Origin: Halorientalis sp. LT38
Lineage (GTDB): Archaea; Halobacteriota; Halobacteria; Halobacteriales; Haloarculaceae
Direction of reading: 5' to 3'
Length of the DNA: 64,000 nucleotides
Assembly: GCF_037031225.1 (NCBI RefSeq)
Contig: NZ_JAYEZN010000001.1
Span: forward strand, 1,426,001-1,490,000
Below, piece by piece: positions 7,319 through 16,449 of the stretch (positions are counted from its first letter, which is position 1; every line of letters starts with the position of its first letter). Below the pieces are notes generated by a model that did no database searches, was not told where the DNA came from, and saw only the letters and a list, made by a program, of their open reading frames with translations. The position numbers and the translations under genes were made by a program.

Positions 7319-8425
7319 TCACCCCTGCACCGGAACCGGCGTGAAACAGGCCACACCGAGCAGGAAGGTGGCCACGCCGAGCAGCATCCGGCGTCGATCC
7401 AGCGGTTCGTCGCTGATCGGCGTCGTCGGCCCGGCGTAGGCCAGTCCGAGCGCGAGCGCGCCCCAGAGGAACCAGACGAGCGTCACGTCGCTGCTCCGGG
7501 AGAGCCACTGGAAGGCCCCGAGGCCGAAGAGGCCGGCGGGGACGGCGGCGCCGATGGTCTCGGTGCGCTCGCCGAACATCGCGCGAACGACGTGGCCCCC
7601 GTCCAGCTGGCCGACGGGCAGCAGGTTCAGGAAGGTCAGGAAGGCCCCGAGCCACCCGCCGAAGACGACGGGGTTGAAGATCAGGCCGGGGTCGGCGTAG
7701 GTCAGTTGTCGACCGGTGACCCCGGCGATGGCCGCGAGCAGCGGCGGGTGGTTGAACTGGATGAGGAAGGGGTTCTCCACGGGGGGCAGGTGGAGACCGA
7801 TCACGGTGACGACGAGGGTGGCGACGAGGCCGACGAGGGGGCCGGCGACGCCGATGTCGAAGAGGGCCTTCCGGTCGGGGATGCGGCCCTCCATCTTGAT
7901 GACCGCGCCCATCGTCCCGAACGGGGGAATGGGGACAGGGATGAAGTAGGGGAGACTGGCCTGGACGCGGTGGTAGCGGCTCATGGCGTAGTGGCCGAGT
8001 TCGTGAGTCCCGATCACGCCGAGGACGGCGGCGGTGAACGGCCACGCCCGGAGCGCGGAGGCGGGGTCGGCGAAGGCGTTTCCCCGGTACCAGAGCGAGC
8101 CGACGAACAGCGTCGTGACGACGGTCGCGAGCGCGAGCGCGAGGTTCGTCCAGGGGACGCCGTCGAGGCCGACGGACTGGGGGCGGGCGACGAGAGCGTA
8201 GCTCTCGTGGGCGGTCGGACCGGCGGGGCCGTGGCGCTGGAGGGAGACGTCGTACCCGTGCTCGCGGAAGAGTGGGTAGACCTCGCGCTCCAGGGCGTCG
8301 GCGGGCACGGTGGGACGGCCCACGTACAGCAGGCGGTCGCCGTCGGTCCGGACTTCGCGGACCTGGAACACCGACGCGAACGCCTCCAGCGGCGGACCGT
8401 CCCCCGGCGTCCGGGCGGCCGGCAT
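7319..8425 (-). CDS. Site-2 protease family (M50) membrane metalloprotease
   Basis: A 368-residue polytopic membrane protein. The zinc motif HELGHYAMSRYH (HExxH) lies in a transmembrane segment and the third ligand is in LNLLPVGQLDGGHV, the LDG motif typical of M50. An N-terminal soluble region of about 120 residues precedes the membrane part. The family cleaves transmembrane substrates during regulated intramembrane proteolysis. Nothing nearby identifies a substrate. The minus strand has a T-rich TATA-like element about 25-30 bases upstream of ATG 8425. Confidence 0.88.
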   Translation of the reverse strand: MPAARTPGDGPPLEAFASVFQVREVRTDGDRLLYVGRPTVPADALEREVYPLFREHGYDVSLQRHGPAGPTAHESYALVARPQSVGLDGVPWTNLALALATVVTTLFVGSLWYRGNAFADPASALRAWPFTAAVLGVIGTHELGHYAMSRYHRVQASLPYFIPVPIPPFGTMGAVIKMEGRIPDRKALFDIGVAGPLVGLVATLVVTVIGLHLPPVENPFLIQFNHPPLLAAIAGVTGRQLTYADPGLIFNPVVFGGWLGAFLTFLNLLPVGQLDGGHVVRAMFGERTETIGAAVPAGLFGLGAFQWLSRSSDVTLVWFLWGALALGLAYAGPTTPISDEPLDRRRMLLGVATFLLGVACFTPVPVQG

Positions 8426-8541
8426 TGGATACTACTGTGGTCGGGGACCGCTAAAAAGCTCGTGTCGATCCGGCGAGCCGTTCGCGGGGCGGCGAACGGT
8501 CGTCCGATCGGGGCAGCGGGGACAGGGGGCGTGGTGTCGGG

Positions 8542-8808
8542 TCAGGCGGACTCGATGCGCCAGGTGGTCGCGCTCGTGTAGGACCACTTCTCGATCTCCA
8601 GTTCGCTCGCGGACTCTTTGAGTTTCACCATCAGCGCACCGATCTCCTTGGGGGAGAGGCCGACTTCCTCGGCGATGAACTTGCTCTTGAAGTACAGCTC
8701 GCCGTCCTCGGCCTTCTGCGCGAGATAGGCCTTCAGTCGCTCTTCCTTCGTCGCCGTCTCGTCGTCCTCGGTCGGGGAGGGCTGTGTAGTTGCGCTCATC
8801 TGTGACAC
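8542..8808 (-). CDS. Conserved haloarchaeal small protein (DUF7123-like)
   Basis: An 88-residue protein with a disordered Ser/Thr/Glu N-terminus and a compact C-terminal part containing YFKSKFIAEEVGLSPKEIGA and then WSYTSATTWRIES. This looks like a winged-helix fold and matches a family conserved across haloarchaea without an assigned role. A strong TATA box at 8837-8844 supports ATG 8808; ATG 8799 is also possible. Confidence 0.8.
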   Translation of the reverse strand: MSQMSATTQPSPTEDDETATKEERLKAYLAQKAEDGELYFKSKFIAEEVGLSPKEIGALMVKLKESASELEIEKWSYTSATTWRIESA

Positions 8809-8836
8809 CTCATTCCCCCCTTCCGACTACACCCCC

Positions 8837-8844
8837 ATATAAAA
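8837..8844 (-). promoter_or_regulatory. TATA box of the DUF7123-like gene
   Basis: The minus strand reads TTTTATAT, 29-36 bases upstream of ATG 8808. The surrounding sequence is the most A+T-rich stretch of this part of the window. Confidence 0.6.
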
Positions 8845-8953
8845 CGAGGAACCTTCGACTCGCTTCGTCGGTTTTAGCGCCGCTTCGCGTCTGTTCGACC
8901 GTAAATCGGGGTGAAATACTTCTTTCAGGACGTTTCGAGAGGCACTCAGACGT

Positions 8954-8960
8954 TTTATAA
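8954..8960 (+). promoter_or_regulatory. Orphan TATA box on the plus strand
   Basis: TTTATAA on the plus strand lies 31 bases before ATG 8991, but the frame from that ATG simply runs antisense through the MobB-MoaE gene and does not look coding. The box could drive a small or antisense RNA starting near 8983. Confidence 0.4.
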
Positions 8961-9003
8961 CCCGTTCTGAGCCCGTCGTTTGCGTCTGGTATGAGAGCAC
9001 ACA

Positions 9004-9022
9004 ACGTCCGTCTGACGGACGT
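9004..9022. repeat. Perfect 19-bp palindrome ACGTCCGTC-T-GACGGACGT
   Basis: Two 9-base arms are exact reverse complements around one central base. The palindrome starts about 20 bases downstream of the expected transcription start of the orphan TATA box at 8954, so it may be an operator or the first hairpin of an RNA. Confidence 0.6.
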
Positions 9023-9122
9023 CGAACGGTCGGGAGAGCCGGCATACTTTGCTGCTTCAGCGACGTCCTCCGCCGGACGCGACGGCGCGGGCGCGCCGGT
9101 CGGTGGGGCTACTCACGTCCGA

Positions 9123-9953
9123 TCACTCGCGCTCGTGGACCCAGAACTCTTCGTCGACCGTGACCTCCTTCTTGAAGAGGGGCACCTCGTCCTTGAGGCG
9201 GTCGATACCGTCCTCGACGGTCCGAAAGGCCTCCCGTCGGTGGCCGGCGAGGACGACGACGAAGACGATGTCCTCGCCGTACTCGACGACCCCCGTGCGA
9301 TGGTGGAGGACGACGTCGAGGACGCCCTCCCGCTCCTCGAGTTCGGCCTCGATCGTCTCCATGCGGTCGTCGGCGACGCCCTCGTACTTCTCGAAGGCGA
9401 GGTACTCCGTCGGCGCGTCGTCGGGGTCGTCCTTCGCGCGGACGCGACCGGTGAACGTGGCGATGGCGCCGGCCCGGTCGGCCCGCGGCGAGGCCTTGAC
9501 CCGGGCGACCAGCGATCCGAGCGTCTCGTGCGGTTCGGTCCCGGCGAGCGCGTCGAGGACCGCGTCTTCGTCCACGTCGTCCGCCGTCTCCCCCGCGGCC
9601 AGTTCCGTCCCCGCGTGGTCGCGGCCGCCGAGGACGACCTGCGGAATCGACGCGTCGCTGAACCCCTCGACGAGCACGTAGTCGTAGTCGGGCGCGAGCG
9701 CGTCCAGCGCGTCGTCCAGCGTCCGCGTCTCGCCCGTCGCGAACCAGCCGTCGTCGTCGGTGAGCCCGTAGGTCGTCGACGCGCCGGCCGCCCGGTGCCG
9801 GGCGGTGTCTTTCCCCTCGGTGTCGACGTCGGGGGCGTGGGTCATGTGTTTGACAGTCGCGACGCGGCCCCGGGCCGCGAGCCGCTCGGTCAGGCGTTCG
9901 ACCAGCGTCGTCTTCCCCGAGTCGGAGGGCCCGACGACTCCGAGTAGCTTCAT
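9123..9953 (-). CDS. MobB-MoaE fusion, molybdenum cofactor synthesis
   Basis: A 276-residue fusion. The N-terminal MobB-like P-loop domain has GPSDSGKTTLVERL and the later YVLVEGF strand, which in MobB binds GTP and supports molybdopterin guanine dinucleotide formation. The C-terminal part is MoaE, the large subunit of molybdopterin synthase, with FTGRVR, EYLAFEKYEG, HRTGVVEYGED and PLFKKEV, the last carrying the conserved lysine. MoaE inserts dithiolene sulfur into precursor Z together with MoaD. ATG 9953 was chosen at the start of the MobB strand MKLLGVVG. The gene is divergent from the histidine kinase at 10086. Confidence 0.92.
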   Translation of the reverse strand: MKLLGVVGPSDSGKTTLVERLTERLAARGRVATVKHMTHAPDVDTEGKDTARHRAAGASTTYGLTDDDGWFATGETRTLDDALDALAPDYDYVLVEGFSDASIPQVVLGGRDHAGTELAAGETADDVDEDAVLDALAGTEPHETLGSLVARVKASPRADRAGAIATFTGRVRAKDDPDDAPTEYLAFEKYEGVADDRMETIEAELEEREGVLDVVLHHRTGVVEYGEDIVFVVVLAGHRREAFRTVEDGIDRLKDEVPLFKKEVTVDEEFWVHERE

Positions 9954-10085
9954 GACCCGTCCTCGGGCACCGCGGGGCATAGGCCTTCGGTTGCCGGCGC
10001 TCGGTCGAACTCGCGACCGCCACTGGGCCCCACCGTCGCTGTGTCGGGCACAAGAGTAATCCCGTCGCCGGACGCGGATAGGACA

Positions 10086-12068
10086 ATGACCGAGGGCGGC
10101 GACGACGTGCCGAGCGAGCGTCGGCGACAGCAAGCGGCCCTGTACGACCTCACGACGGACGACGACGTCGCCGACGGGAACTTCGAGCGCGCCGTTCGCA
10201 CGATCACGGAGCGAGCCGCCGACCTGCTGTCGGTCAGCCGGGTCGGCGTCTGGCTCGTCGACGACGATGGCGACCGACTCACCCGCGTGGACCACTACGA
10301 CAGCGACGCGGACACGCACACCAGCGGCGGGGAACTGGCCGCCGCGGCCTATCCCCGCTACTTCGACGCGCTGCGCTCGAACCGTACCATCGCGGCCGCC
10401 GACGCCCGGACGGACGAGCGGACGGCCGAACTGACCGACGACTACCTCGAACCAGAGGGGGTCCGATCGCTGCTCGACGCCACGCTCCGGGCCGAGGGCG
10501 ACGTCGTCGGCGTCGTCTGTCACGAACAGGTCGGGTCGGTCCGGGACTGGTCGGACACCGACGTGCAGTTCGCCGCCGACGTGGCCGACGTGGTCCACCG
10601 CGCGCTGCGCAACCGGCGGAGCGCACGCCAGCGGCGACGGCTCGAATACCGGCAGTCGGTCCTGAAAGCCCAGCAGGAGGCGATCCCCCACGGCGTCCTC
10701 GTCGTCGCGCCGGACGGCGAGATCGTCTCCTTCAACGACCGGTTTCGGGACCTGTGGGACCTGCCCGAGGAGGTCCTCGCGACGGGCACCGGGGCGGACG
10801 TCTTCGAACACGTCCGCGAGCAGGTTCGCGATCCCGAGGCGTTCACCGATCAGGTGGTCGAGATCCGGGAATCGAACGCCGAGTCGGATCACTCTGAGAT
10901 CCCGCTGGCCGACGGCCGGGTGATCGAGCAGTACTCGACGCCGGTGGAGGGCGAAAGCGGGACGGCGTTCGGACGGCTGTGGCTCGCCCGCGACGTCACC
11001 GAACGGGAACGCCGACAGGCGGAACTGGAGCTGAAAGACCGGGCGATGGACGAGGCCCCGGTCGGCATCACCATCAGCGATCCGGACCGGCCGGACAACC
11101 CGACTATCTACGAGAACGAGCGGTTCACGGAGCTGACCGGCTACGACGCCGCGGAGATCCGGGGACGCAACCTCCGCCTCCTGCAGGGCGAGAACACCGA
11201 TCCCGAGAGGGTGGCGGAGCTCCGGGAGGCCATCGCGGCCGAGCGGCCGGTGTCGGTCGAACTCCGGAACTACCGGAAAGACGGCAGCGAGTTCTGGAAC
11301 CGGGTCTCCGTCGCCCCCGTCGAGGAGGACGGCTCGGTCGTCAACTACGTCGGCTTCCAGCAGGACGTCACCCAGCGCAAGGAGACCACCCGCCAGTTGC
11401 GGGTCCTCCACCGGGTGTTGCGCCACAACCTCGCCAACCAGATGTCGGTCATCCGGGGGTGGGCCGAGTACCTGACCGACGTCACCGACGGCGAGACGGC
11501 CGACCGGGCCGCACAGATCGTCGACCAGTCCGACCGGCTGATCGCGATCACGGACAAACACCGCCGCATCGTCCGCCTGCTGAGCGAACGGCCCGCGCCG
11601 ACCGCGATGGATCTCGCACCGATCGTCGAACGCGTCGTGGAATCGGCCCGTGCCGACCCGACCGTCGACGTCGCGCTGGAGCGACCCGAAGCGGCCGAGG
11701 CGCTCGCGATCACCGCCATCGAGACGGCGCTGGCCGAACTCCTCCGGAACGCCGTCGACTCCTGCGGTGACGACGACGCCGTGTCTGTCGCGGTGACCGC
11801 CGACGCGGAACGCGTCACCGTCCGCGTCGCGGACACCGGGGAGGGCATGCCCGAGGCCGAGCGCCAGATCGTCACCGGCACGCAGTCGGTCGAGCCGCTG
11901 TATCACGGCCTCGGCATGGGGCTGTGGCTCGCCTACTGGATCGTCGCGCTCTCGAAGGGGTCGATCGACGTCGTGGACAACGAACCCCGGGGGACGGTCG
12001 TGACGGTGCGGCTGCCGCGACCCGACGGCGGAACCGATGGAATCGGCTCGCGGCTTGACAACCCTTAA
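10086..12068 (+). CDS. GAF/PAS sensor histidine kinase with LOV-like domain lacking the cysteine
   Basis: A 660-residue soluble sensor kinase. In order: a GAF domain (about residues 20-175), a PAS_7-type domain (about 190-310), a PAS domain closely resembling LOV (about 320-435), a haloarchaeal H-box (VLHRVLRHNLANQMSV) and a HATPase with DTGEGMP and GLGMGLWL. The LOV-like motif reads GRNLRLLQ where photoactive LOV domains have GRNCRFLQ, so the photoreactive cysteine is Leu363. There is no transmembrane segment and no adjacent response regulator, as is common for haloarchaeal kinases. ATG 10086 is preferred over the upstream GTG 10041 because the added residues are not conserved-looking. Confidence 0.88.
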   Translation: MTEGGDDVPSERRRQQAALYDLTTDDDVADGNFERAVRTITERAADLLSVSRVGVWLVDDDGDRLTRVDHYDSDADTHTSGGELAAAAYPRYFDALRSNRTIAAADARTDERTAELTDDYLEPEGVRSLLDATLRAEGDVVGVVCHEQVGSVRDWSDTDVQFAADVADVVHRALRNRRSARQRRRLEYRQSVLKAQQEAIPHGVLVVAPDGEIVSFNDRFRDLWDLPEEVLATGTGADVFEHVREQVRDPEAFTDQVVEIRESNAESDHSEIPLADGRVIEQYSTPVEGESGTAFGRLWLARDVTERERRQAELELKDRAMDEAPVGITISDPDRPDNPTIYENERFTELTGYDAAEIRGRNLRLLQGENTDPERVAELREAIAAERPVSVELRNYRKDGSEFWNRVSVAPVEEDGSVVNYVGFQQDVTQRKETTRQLRVLHRVLRHNLANQMSVIRGWAEYLTDVTDGETADRAAQIVDQSDRLIAITDKHRRIVRLLSERPAPTAMDLAPIVERVVESARADPTVDVALERPEAAEALAITAIETALAELLRNAVDSCGDDDAVSVAVTADAERVTVRVADTGEGMPEAERQIVTGTQSVEPLYHGLGMGLWLAYWIVALSKGSIDVVDNEPRGTVVTVRLPRPDGGTDGIGSRLDNP

Positions 12069-12069
12069 G
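12064..12069 (+). promoter_or_regulatory. TATA-like box for the pyrH-lysS unit
   Basis: CTTAAG lies 26-31 bases upstream of ATG 12095, overlapping the end of the kinase gene. It supports a leaderless start at 12095 rather than GTG 12089. Confidence 0.45.
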
Positions 12070-12094
12070 CCGGCAACCGGGCAATCCGGTGGTA

Positions 12095-12787
12095 ATGAGA
12101 GTCGTCGTCTCCATCGGCGGGAGCGTCCTCGCGCCGGATCTGGACCCCGAACGAGTGCGCGCCTACGCGGACGTCGTCGAGTCGCTGCTCGCGGCCGGCC
12201 ATCGCGTGGGTGTCGTCGTCGGCGGGGGCACCGTCGCCCGCGACTACATCGAGACCGCCCGCGAACTCGGCGCCAACGAGATGCAACTCGACCAGCTCGG
12301 CATCGGCGTCACCCGGCTGAACGCCAGGCTGCTGATCGCCGCGCTGGGCGACGCCGCCGCCCCCACGCCCCAGGAAACGTACGAGGACGCCGGCGCGGCC
12401 TTCCACCGCGGCGACGTGCCCGTCATGGGCGGAGTCGCCCCCGCCCAGACGACCGACGCCGTCAGCGCCGCCCTCGCCGAATACGTCGGCGCGGACCTGC
12501 TCGTGTACGCAACGAGCGTCCCCGGCGTCTACAGCGCCGACCCGAACGAACACGACGACGCCGAGAAGTACGCCACCCTCTCGGCCGACGATCTGGTGGA
12601 CGTCATCGCCGACATCGAAATGGCCGCGGGGAGCAACGCCCCCGTCGACCTGCTGGCGGCGAAAGTCATCCAGCGCGCGGGCCTGCACGCGGTCGTCCTC
12701 GACGGCACCGACCCGACGGCCGTCGAACGAGCGGTCCTCGACGACGAGCACGAGGGCACGGAGATCCGCCCGGGTGAGGAGTCGTGA
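12095..12787 (+). CDS. pyrH: UMP kinase, archaeal type
   Basis: A 230-residue amino-acid-kinase-fold enzyme that phosphorylates UMP to UDP with ATP. The N-terminal MRVVVSIGGSVLAP carries the nucleotide-binding glycines, VGVVVGGGTVARDYI forms the second binding loop, and YATSVPGVYSADP is the signature region near the active site. The length and lack of extra domains match archaeal UMP kinases. Its stop overlaps the GTG start of lysS as GTGA, so the two genes are translationally coupled. Confidence 0.93.
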   Translation: MRVVVSIGGSVLAPDLDPERVRAYADVVESLLAAGHRVGVVVGGGTVARDYIETARELGANEMQLDQLGIGVTRLNARLLIAALGDAAAPTPQETYEDAGAAFHRGDVPVMGGVAPAQTTDAVSAALAEYVGADLLVYATSVPGVYSADPNEHDDAEKYATLSADDLVDVIADIEMAAGSNAPVDLLAAKVIQRAGLHAVVLDGTDPTAVERAVLDDEHEGTEIRPGEES

Positions 12788-14484
12788 CCGGCGAGCGCGC
12801 GCCCCCGGAGATCGACGTCGATCTCGACGAGGCGGCCATCTACGACCCCTACGCCGTCGGCACGGGCGACCGGCGGGCCTTCTGGGCCGATGCGGTGGCG
12901 GACGCGATTCTCGCGACCGAGCCGGAGGATCCCATCGTCATCAAGGGCGGCGTCTCCCCCTCAGGCGTACCCCACATCGGCCACTTCAACGAGATCCTGC
13001 GGAACTACTTCGTCGCCGAGGCTCTCAGGGATCGGGGCCGCGAGGTCCGGCAGGTGTTCACCACCGACGACCGCGACCCGCTCCGGAAGATCCCCCGGAC
13101 GCTCGCCGATCTGGACTGGAACGTGGTCGACTTCGGCGACGACGCGGTCGATTCGGCCGCCGTCGGTCAGAACCTCGGGAAGCCCTACACGTCGATTCCT
13201 GATCCGTTCGGCTGCTGTGACTCCTACGGCGCCCACTTCACGAACCTGCTCCAGCAGAGCGCCGACCTCGTCGGCGTCCCCATCGAGTTCGTCTCGAACA
13301 CGGAACTCTACGAGACGGGTGCGTTCGAGCCGGTGACGAGGGATCTGCTCGCACGCGCCGACGAGGCCCGCGACCTCCTGTGCGAGTACCAGGCCGGCGT
13401 CGACGAGGAGTACACCCCCTTCACGCCACTGTGTGAGGCCTGTGGGAAGCTGACCGGCTCGGTGACCAGCGTCGATCTCGACGCCGGCGACGTCGAGTAC
13501 GTCTGCACCGACCTGGAGGCCGGCGACCGGACCATCCAGGGCTGCGGGCACGAGGGCACGGCCACGCTCCGTGAGGGAAAGCTCCCGTGGCGGTTCGAGT
13601 GGCCCGCCCAGTGGGAGATTCTGGGCGTGGACTTCGAGCCCTTCGGGAAGGACCACGCCGAGGGCTCCTGGCCCAGCGGCGAGGACGTCGCCCGGAATCT
13701 GCTCGACGTCGAGCCACCGGTTCCGATGGTCTACGAGTGGTTCACGCTGGACGGCGAGGCGCTCTCGTCCTCGTCGGGCAACGTCGTGACGGTGGCGGAG
13801 GTGCTCGACCTGCTCGAACCCGAGGCGTTCCGCTACTTCTTCGTGAAGAACCCGCGCAAGCAGCGCGATTTCAGCGTGGCGACGCTCGACCAGCTGGTCG
13901 ACGAGTTCGACCGCTTCGAGGCCGTCTTCTTCGGGGCAGAGGAGCCCCGCGACGAGAACGAGCGGGAACTGGTCGAGCGGGCCTACCCGATGGCCGTCGG
14001 GGGCGACGTCCCCGAAAGCCAGCCGATCAGGATTCCATACACCTTCGCGGCGGTGCTGGGGATGACCGACGACGCCGAACTCCGGGAGACGATGGCCCGC
14101 CGCGAGGGCCACGTTCCCGAGGACGCGACGCCGGAACAGGTCGGGGCGGCCCTCTCCCGGGTCGAGGGCGCCCGCGCCTGGGCCGAGCGCACGGACAACG
14201 AGTACAACTACCGGCTGGCCGAAGCCCTGCCCGAGACCGACTTCGACGAGGACGTGGCCGCCGCACTCTCGGATCTCGCCGACTTCGTCGAGTCACACGA
14301 CGACGGCGAGGAGATCCAGGGCGAGATCTACGAGACCGCAAAGCGCCACGGCATCGAGGTGAGCGACTTCTTCGCCGCGGGGTATCGCCTCTTCCTCGAC
14401 ACCGACCAGGGGCCCCGGCTGGGCCCGTTCCTGGCGGCGCTTGACGAGACGTTCGTCACAGACCGGCTCCGGCGGGAGGGGTAG
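12784..14484 (+). CDS. lysS: Class I lysyl-tRNA synthetase
   Basis: A 566-residue class I enzyme that charges tRNA-Lys. The HIGH-type motif is GVPHIGHFNEIL and the KMSKS counterpart is ALSSSSGNVV, as in archaeal class I LysRS. A zinc-binding insert has CEACGKLTG and later VCTDL and GCGHEG. The start is GTG 12784, set by the GTGA overlap with the pyrH stop. A bacterial-type class II LysRS would have a different fold and none of these motifs. Confidence 0.95.
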   Translation: MTGERAPPEIDVDLDEAAIYDPYAVGTGDRRAFWADAVADAILATEPEDPIVIKGGVSPSGVPHIGHFNEILRNYFVAEALRDRGREVRQVFTTDDRDPLRKIPRTLADLDWNVVDFGDDAVDSAAVGQNLGKPYTSIPDPFGCCDSYGAHFTNLLQQSADLVGVPIEFVSNTELYETGAFEPVTRDLLARADEARDLLCEYQAGVDEEYTPFTPLCEACGKLTGSVTSVDLDAGDVEYVCTDLEAGDRTIQGCGHEGTATLREGKLPWRFEWPAQWEILGVDFEPFGKDHAEGSWPSGEDVARNLLDVEPPVPMVYEWFTLDGEALSSSSGNVVTVAEVLDLLEPEAFRYFFVKNPRKQRDFSVATLDQLVDEFDRFEAVFFGAEEPRDENERELVERAYPMAVGGDVPESQPIRIPYTFAAVLGMTDDAELRETMARREGHVPEDATPEQVGAALSRVEGARAWAERTDNEYNYRLAEALPETDFDEDVAAALSDLADFVESHDDGEEIQGEIYETAKRHGIEVSDFFAAGYRLFLDTDQGPRLGPFLAALDETFVTDRLRREG

Positions 14485-14500
14485 GTCGGCGACCGGCGAC

Positions 14501-14533
14501 GGGGACCGGCGGTCCCGGCCGCGGGCGGTCCCC
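14501..14533 (+). terminator. Competing hairpins after lysS
   Basis: GGGACC (14502-14507) can pair with GGTCCC (14511-14516) in a tight hairpin. The same arm, extended as GGGGACC (14501-14507), can pair with GGTCCCC (14527-14533) in a larger one. The two structures exclude each other. The simplest role is the 3' end of the pyrH-lysS transcript. Confidence 0.35.
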
Positions 14534-14574
14534 GAACCAAACCCTCTTGACCGACAGGCCCGTCACTCGGAGCG

Positions 14575-16401
14575 ATGGCAGACCTGTTGGTGTGGGTGCT
14601 CGCCGGAATCCTCCTGTACACACTGGTGATGATGGCGTTGCGGACCCGGGGGATGCTCCCCGAGTCCGTCCGCGTCTCGGGCCCGATCACCACCGTCCAC
14701 ACCCAACGCGGCCGGGCCTTCCTGAACTGGCTGGCGCGCCCGAAGCGATTCTGGCGCGCGTACGGCAACTTCGGCGTCGGCATCGCACTGGTCGTGATGG
14801 CCGCCATGCTTGTGGTCGTGCTCACGGCCGCGCTCGGCAGCGTCCTCTCGCCGGGGGCGACGCCCTCCGAGGTGCGCAACCCCCAGAACGTCCTGGTCAT
14901 CCCGGGCGTCAACGAGTTCCTCCCGCTCGCGGCCGCACCCGGGATCATCTTCGGGTTGCTCGTCGGCCTGGTCGTCCACGAGGGCGGCCACGGCCTGCTC
15001 TGCCGCGTCGAGGACATCGACATCGACTCGATGGGGCTCGCCTTCCTGGCCTTCATCCCCGTCGGTGCGTTCGTCGAACCCGACGAGGAGAGCCGCAACG
15101 AGGCCGACCGCGGCGCCCAGACGCGGATGTTCTCCGCGGGCGTCATGAACAACTTCGCGATCACCGTGCTCGCCTTCGCCCTCCTCTTCGGCCCGATCGT
15201 CGGCTCCATCGCCGTGGCCGACGGCGCGCCGGTCGGGCAGGCCATGCCCGGTTCGACCGCCGAGGACGCCGGCATCGAGCGGGGCGACCTCATCACGGCC
15301 GTCAACGGCACGGCCGTCGAGGATCCCGACGAGCTGGAGACGGTCCTCAGAGACACCTCCGGGCAGCGGGTCACGGTCGAACGCAACGACGGCGAGCGCG
15401 TCGAGGTGACCCGCTCGCCGACGATCACGGCCGCGATCCCGCAGGTGATCGCCGGCCGCGAGGGCGACGGCGGGATCAACTGGAGCGAGCGCAACCCGAC
15501 CGACGTCGAGGCGGTCAACGGCACCGCCGTCGGCACGGAACGGGAGTTCGAGAACGCCGTCGCGAACAACACGATGGCCCAGGTGGAGACCGACAACGGG
15601 ACCGCGACCTTCCCGACCGGGGTCTTCGTGATCCAGGTCATGGAAGACGGCCCGCTCGCGAACGCCAGCGCGCCGACCGATCGGTACCTGATCGTCACCG
15701 CCGTCGACGGCGAGCGCGTGATCGATCCCGAGACACTCGATCGAGCGCTCCGGAACGACGAGCCGAACACGACCGTCCCCATCGAGGCCTACGTCCTGCG
15801 GGACGGCGACTTCCACCCCGAGACCTACAACGTCACGCTCGACGCACACCCCAACCAGGAGGGCGGCTTCATCGGGGTCTCGCCCGCCCGCGGCGTGAGC
15901 GGCGTGGTGGTCAACGACTTCGGCATCCGGACCTACCCCGCCGAGGACTTCCTCGGCCTCCTCGAGGGCGACGCGAACGCCTTCGGCGGGCTGACCGGCG
16001 GCTCGCTGCTCGACAGGGTGTACATCGCGCTCATTCTGCCCTTCATCGGCGTCATCGTCCCCCAGATCGGCGACAACTTCGCCGGGTTCGTCCCCGAGAT
16101 CGCGAACTTCTACGAGGCGACCGGCCTGCTCTCCGGCCTGGGCGACGGCGTCCTGATCCTGGCGAACATGGCCTTCTGGACCGCGTGGGTCAACCTCCAG
16201 CTCGGCATGTTCAACCTCGTCCCCTCCTTCCCGCTCGATGGAGGTCACATCCTCCGCACGAGCTCAGAGGCGGTCATCTCCAGACTCCCGATCGAAGGGG
16301 GCCGCCGGCTGACGACGACGGTCACCGTCTCGATCAGCCTCCTGATGATCGCCGGCCTGTTCCTGATGATCTTCGGGCCCGGGCTGGTCGGCGGACTGTA
16401 G
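14575..16401 (+). CDS. Site-2 protease (M50) with PDZ domains
   Basis: A 608-residue membrane metalloprotease. An N-terminal helix is followed by a membrane segment with the zinc motif VHEGGHGLLCRVEDI (HExxH). Two PDZ-like regions lie outside: one begins PGSTAEDAGIERGDLITAVN (about residues 220-270), and a second, around residues 355-400, contains LIVTAVDGERVID. C-terminal membrane helices include FNLVPSFPLDGGHIL with the LDG zinc ligand. PDZ-containing site-2 proteases trim membrane-bound regulators after a first cleavage. It is the second M50 protease of this window and is much longer than the one at 7319-8425, which lacks a PDZ domain. Confidence 0.92.
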   Translation: MADLLVWVLAGILLYTLVMMALRTRGMLPESVRVSGPITTVHTQRGRAFLNWLARPKRFWRAYGNFGVGIALVVMAAMLVVVLTAALGSVLSPGATPSEVRNPQNVLVIPGVNEFLPLAAAPGIIFGLLVGLVVHEGGHGLLCRVEDIDIDSMGLAFLAFIPVGAFVEPDEESRNEADRGAQTRMFSAGVMNNFAITVLAFALLFGPIVGSIAVADGAPVGQAMPGSTAEDAGIERGDLITAVNGTAVEDPDELETVLRDTSGQRVTVERNDGERVEVTRSPTITAAIPQVIAGREGDGGINWSERNPTDVEAVNGTAVGTEREFENAVANNTMAQVETDNGTATFPTGVFVIQVMEDGPLANASAPTDRYLIVTAVDGERVIDPETLDRALRNDEPNTTVPIEAYVLRDGDFHPETYNVTLDAHPNQEGGFIGVSPARGVSGVVVNDFGIRTYPAEDFLGLLEGDANAFGGLTGGSLLDRVYIALILPFIGVIVPQIGDNFAGFVPEIANFYEATGLLSGLGDGVLILANMAFWTAWVNLQLGMFNLVPSFPLDGGHILRTSSEAVISRLPIEGGRRLTTTVTVSISLLMIAGLFLMIFGPGLVGGL

Positions 16402-16449
16402 CGGGGCGAGAACGGAAACCTCCTTAGGAACCCGTCCGAAGGGCCGGGT

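Noticed and set aside
9123-11906. A very long minus-strand frame running from MobB-MoaE back through the histidine kinase
   Set aside because: The part beyond 9953 is antisense to a well-supported kinase. High third-position G+C removes stops from the antisense frame. Only the MobB-MoaE portion has family motifs.
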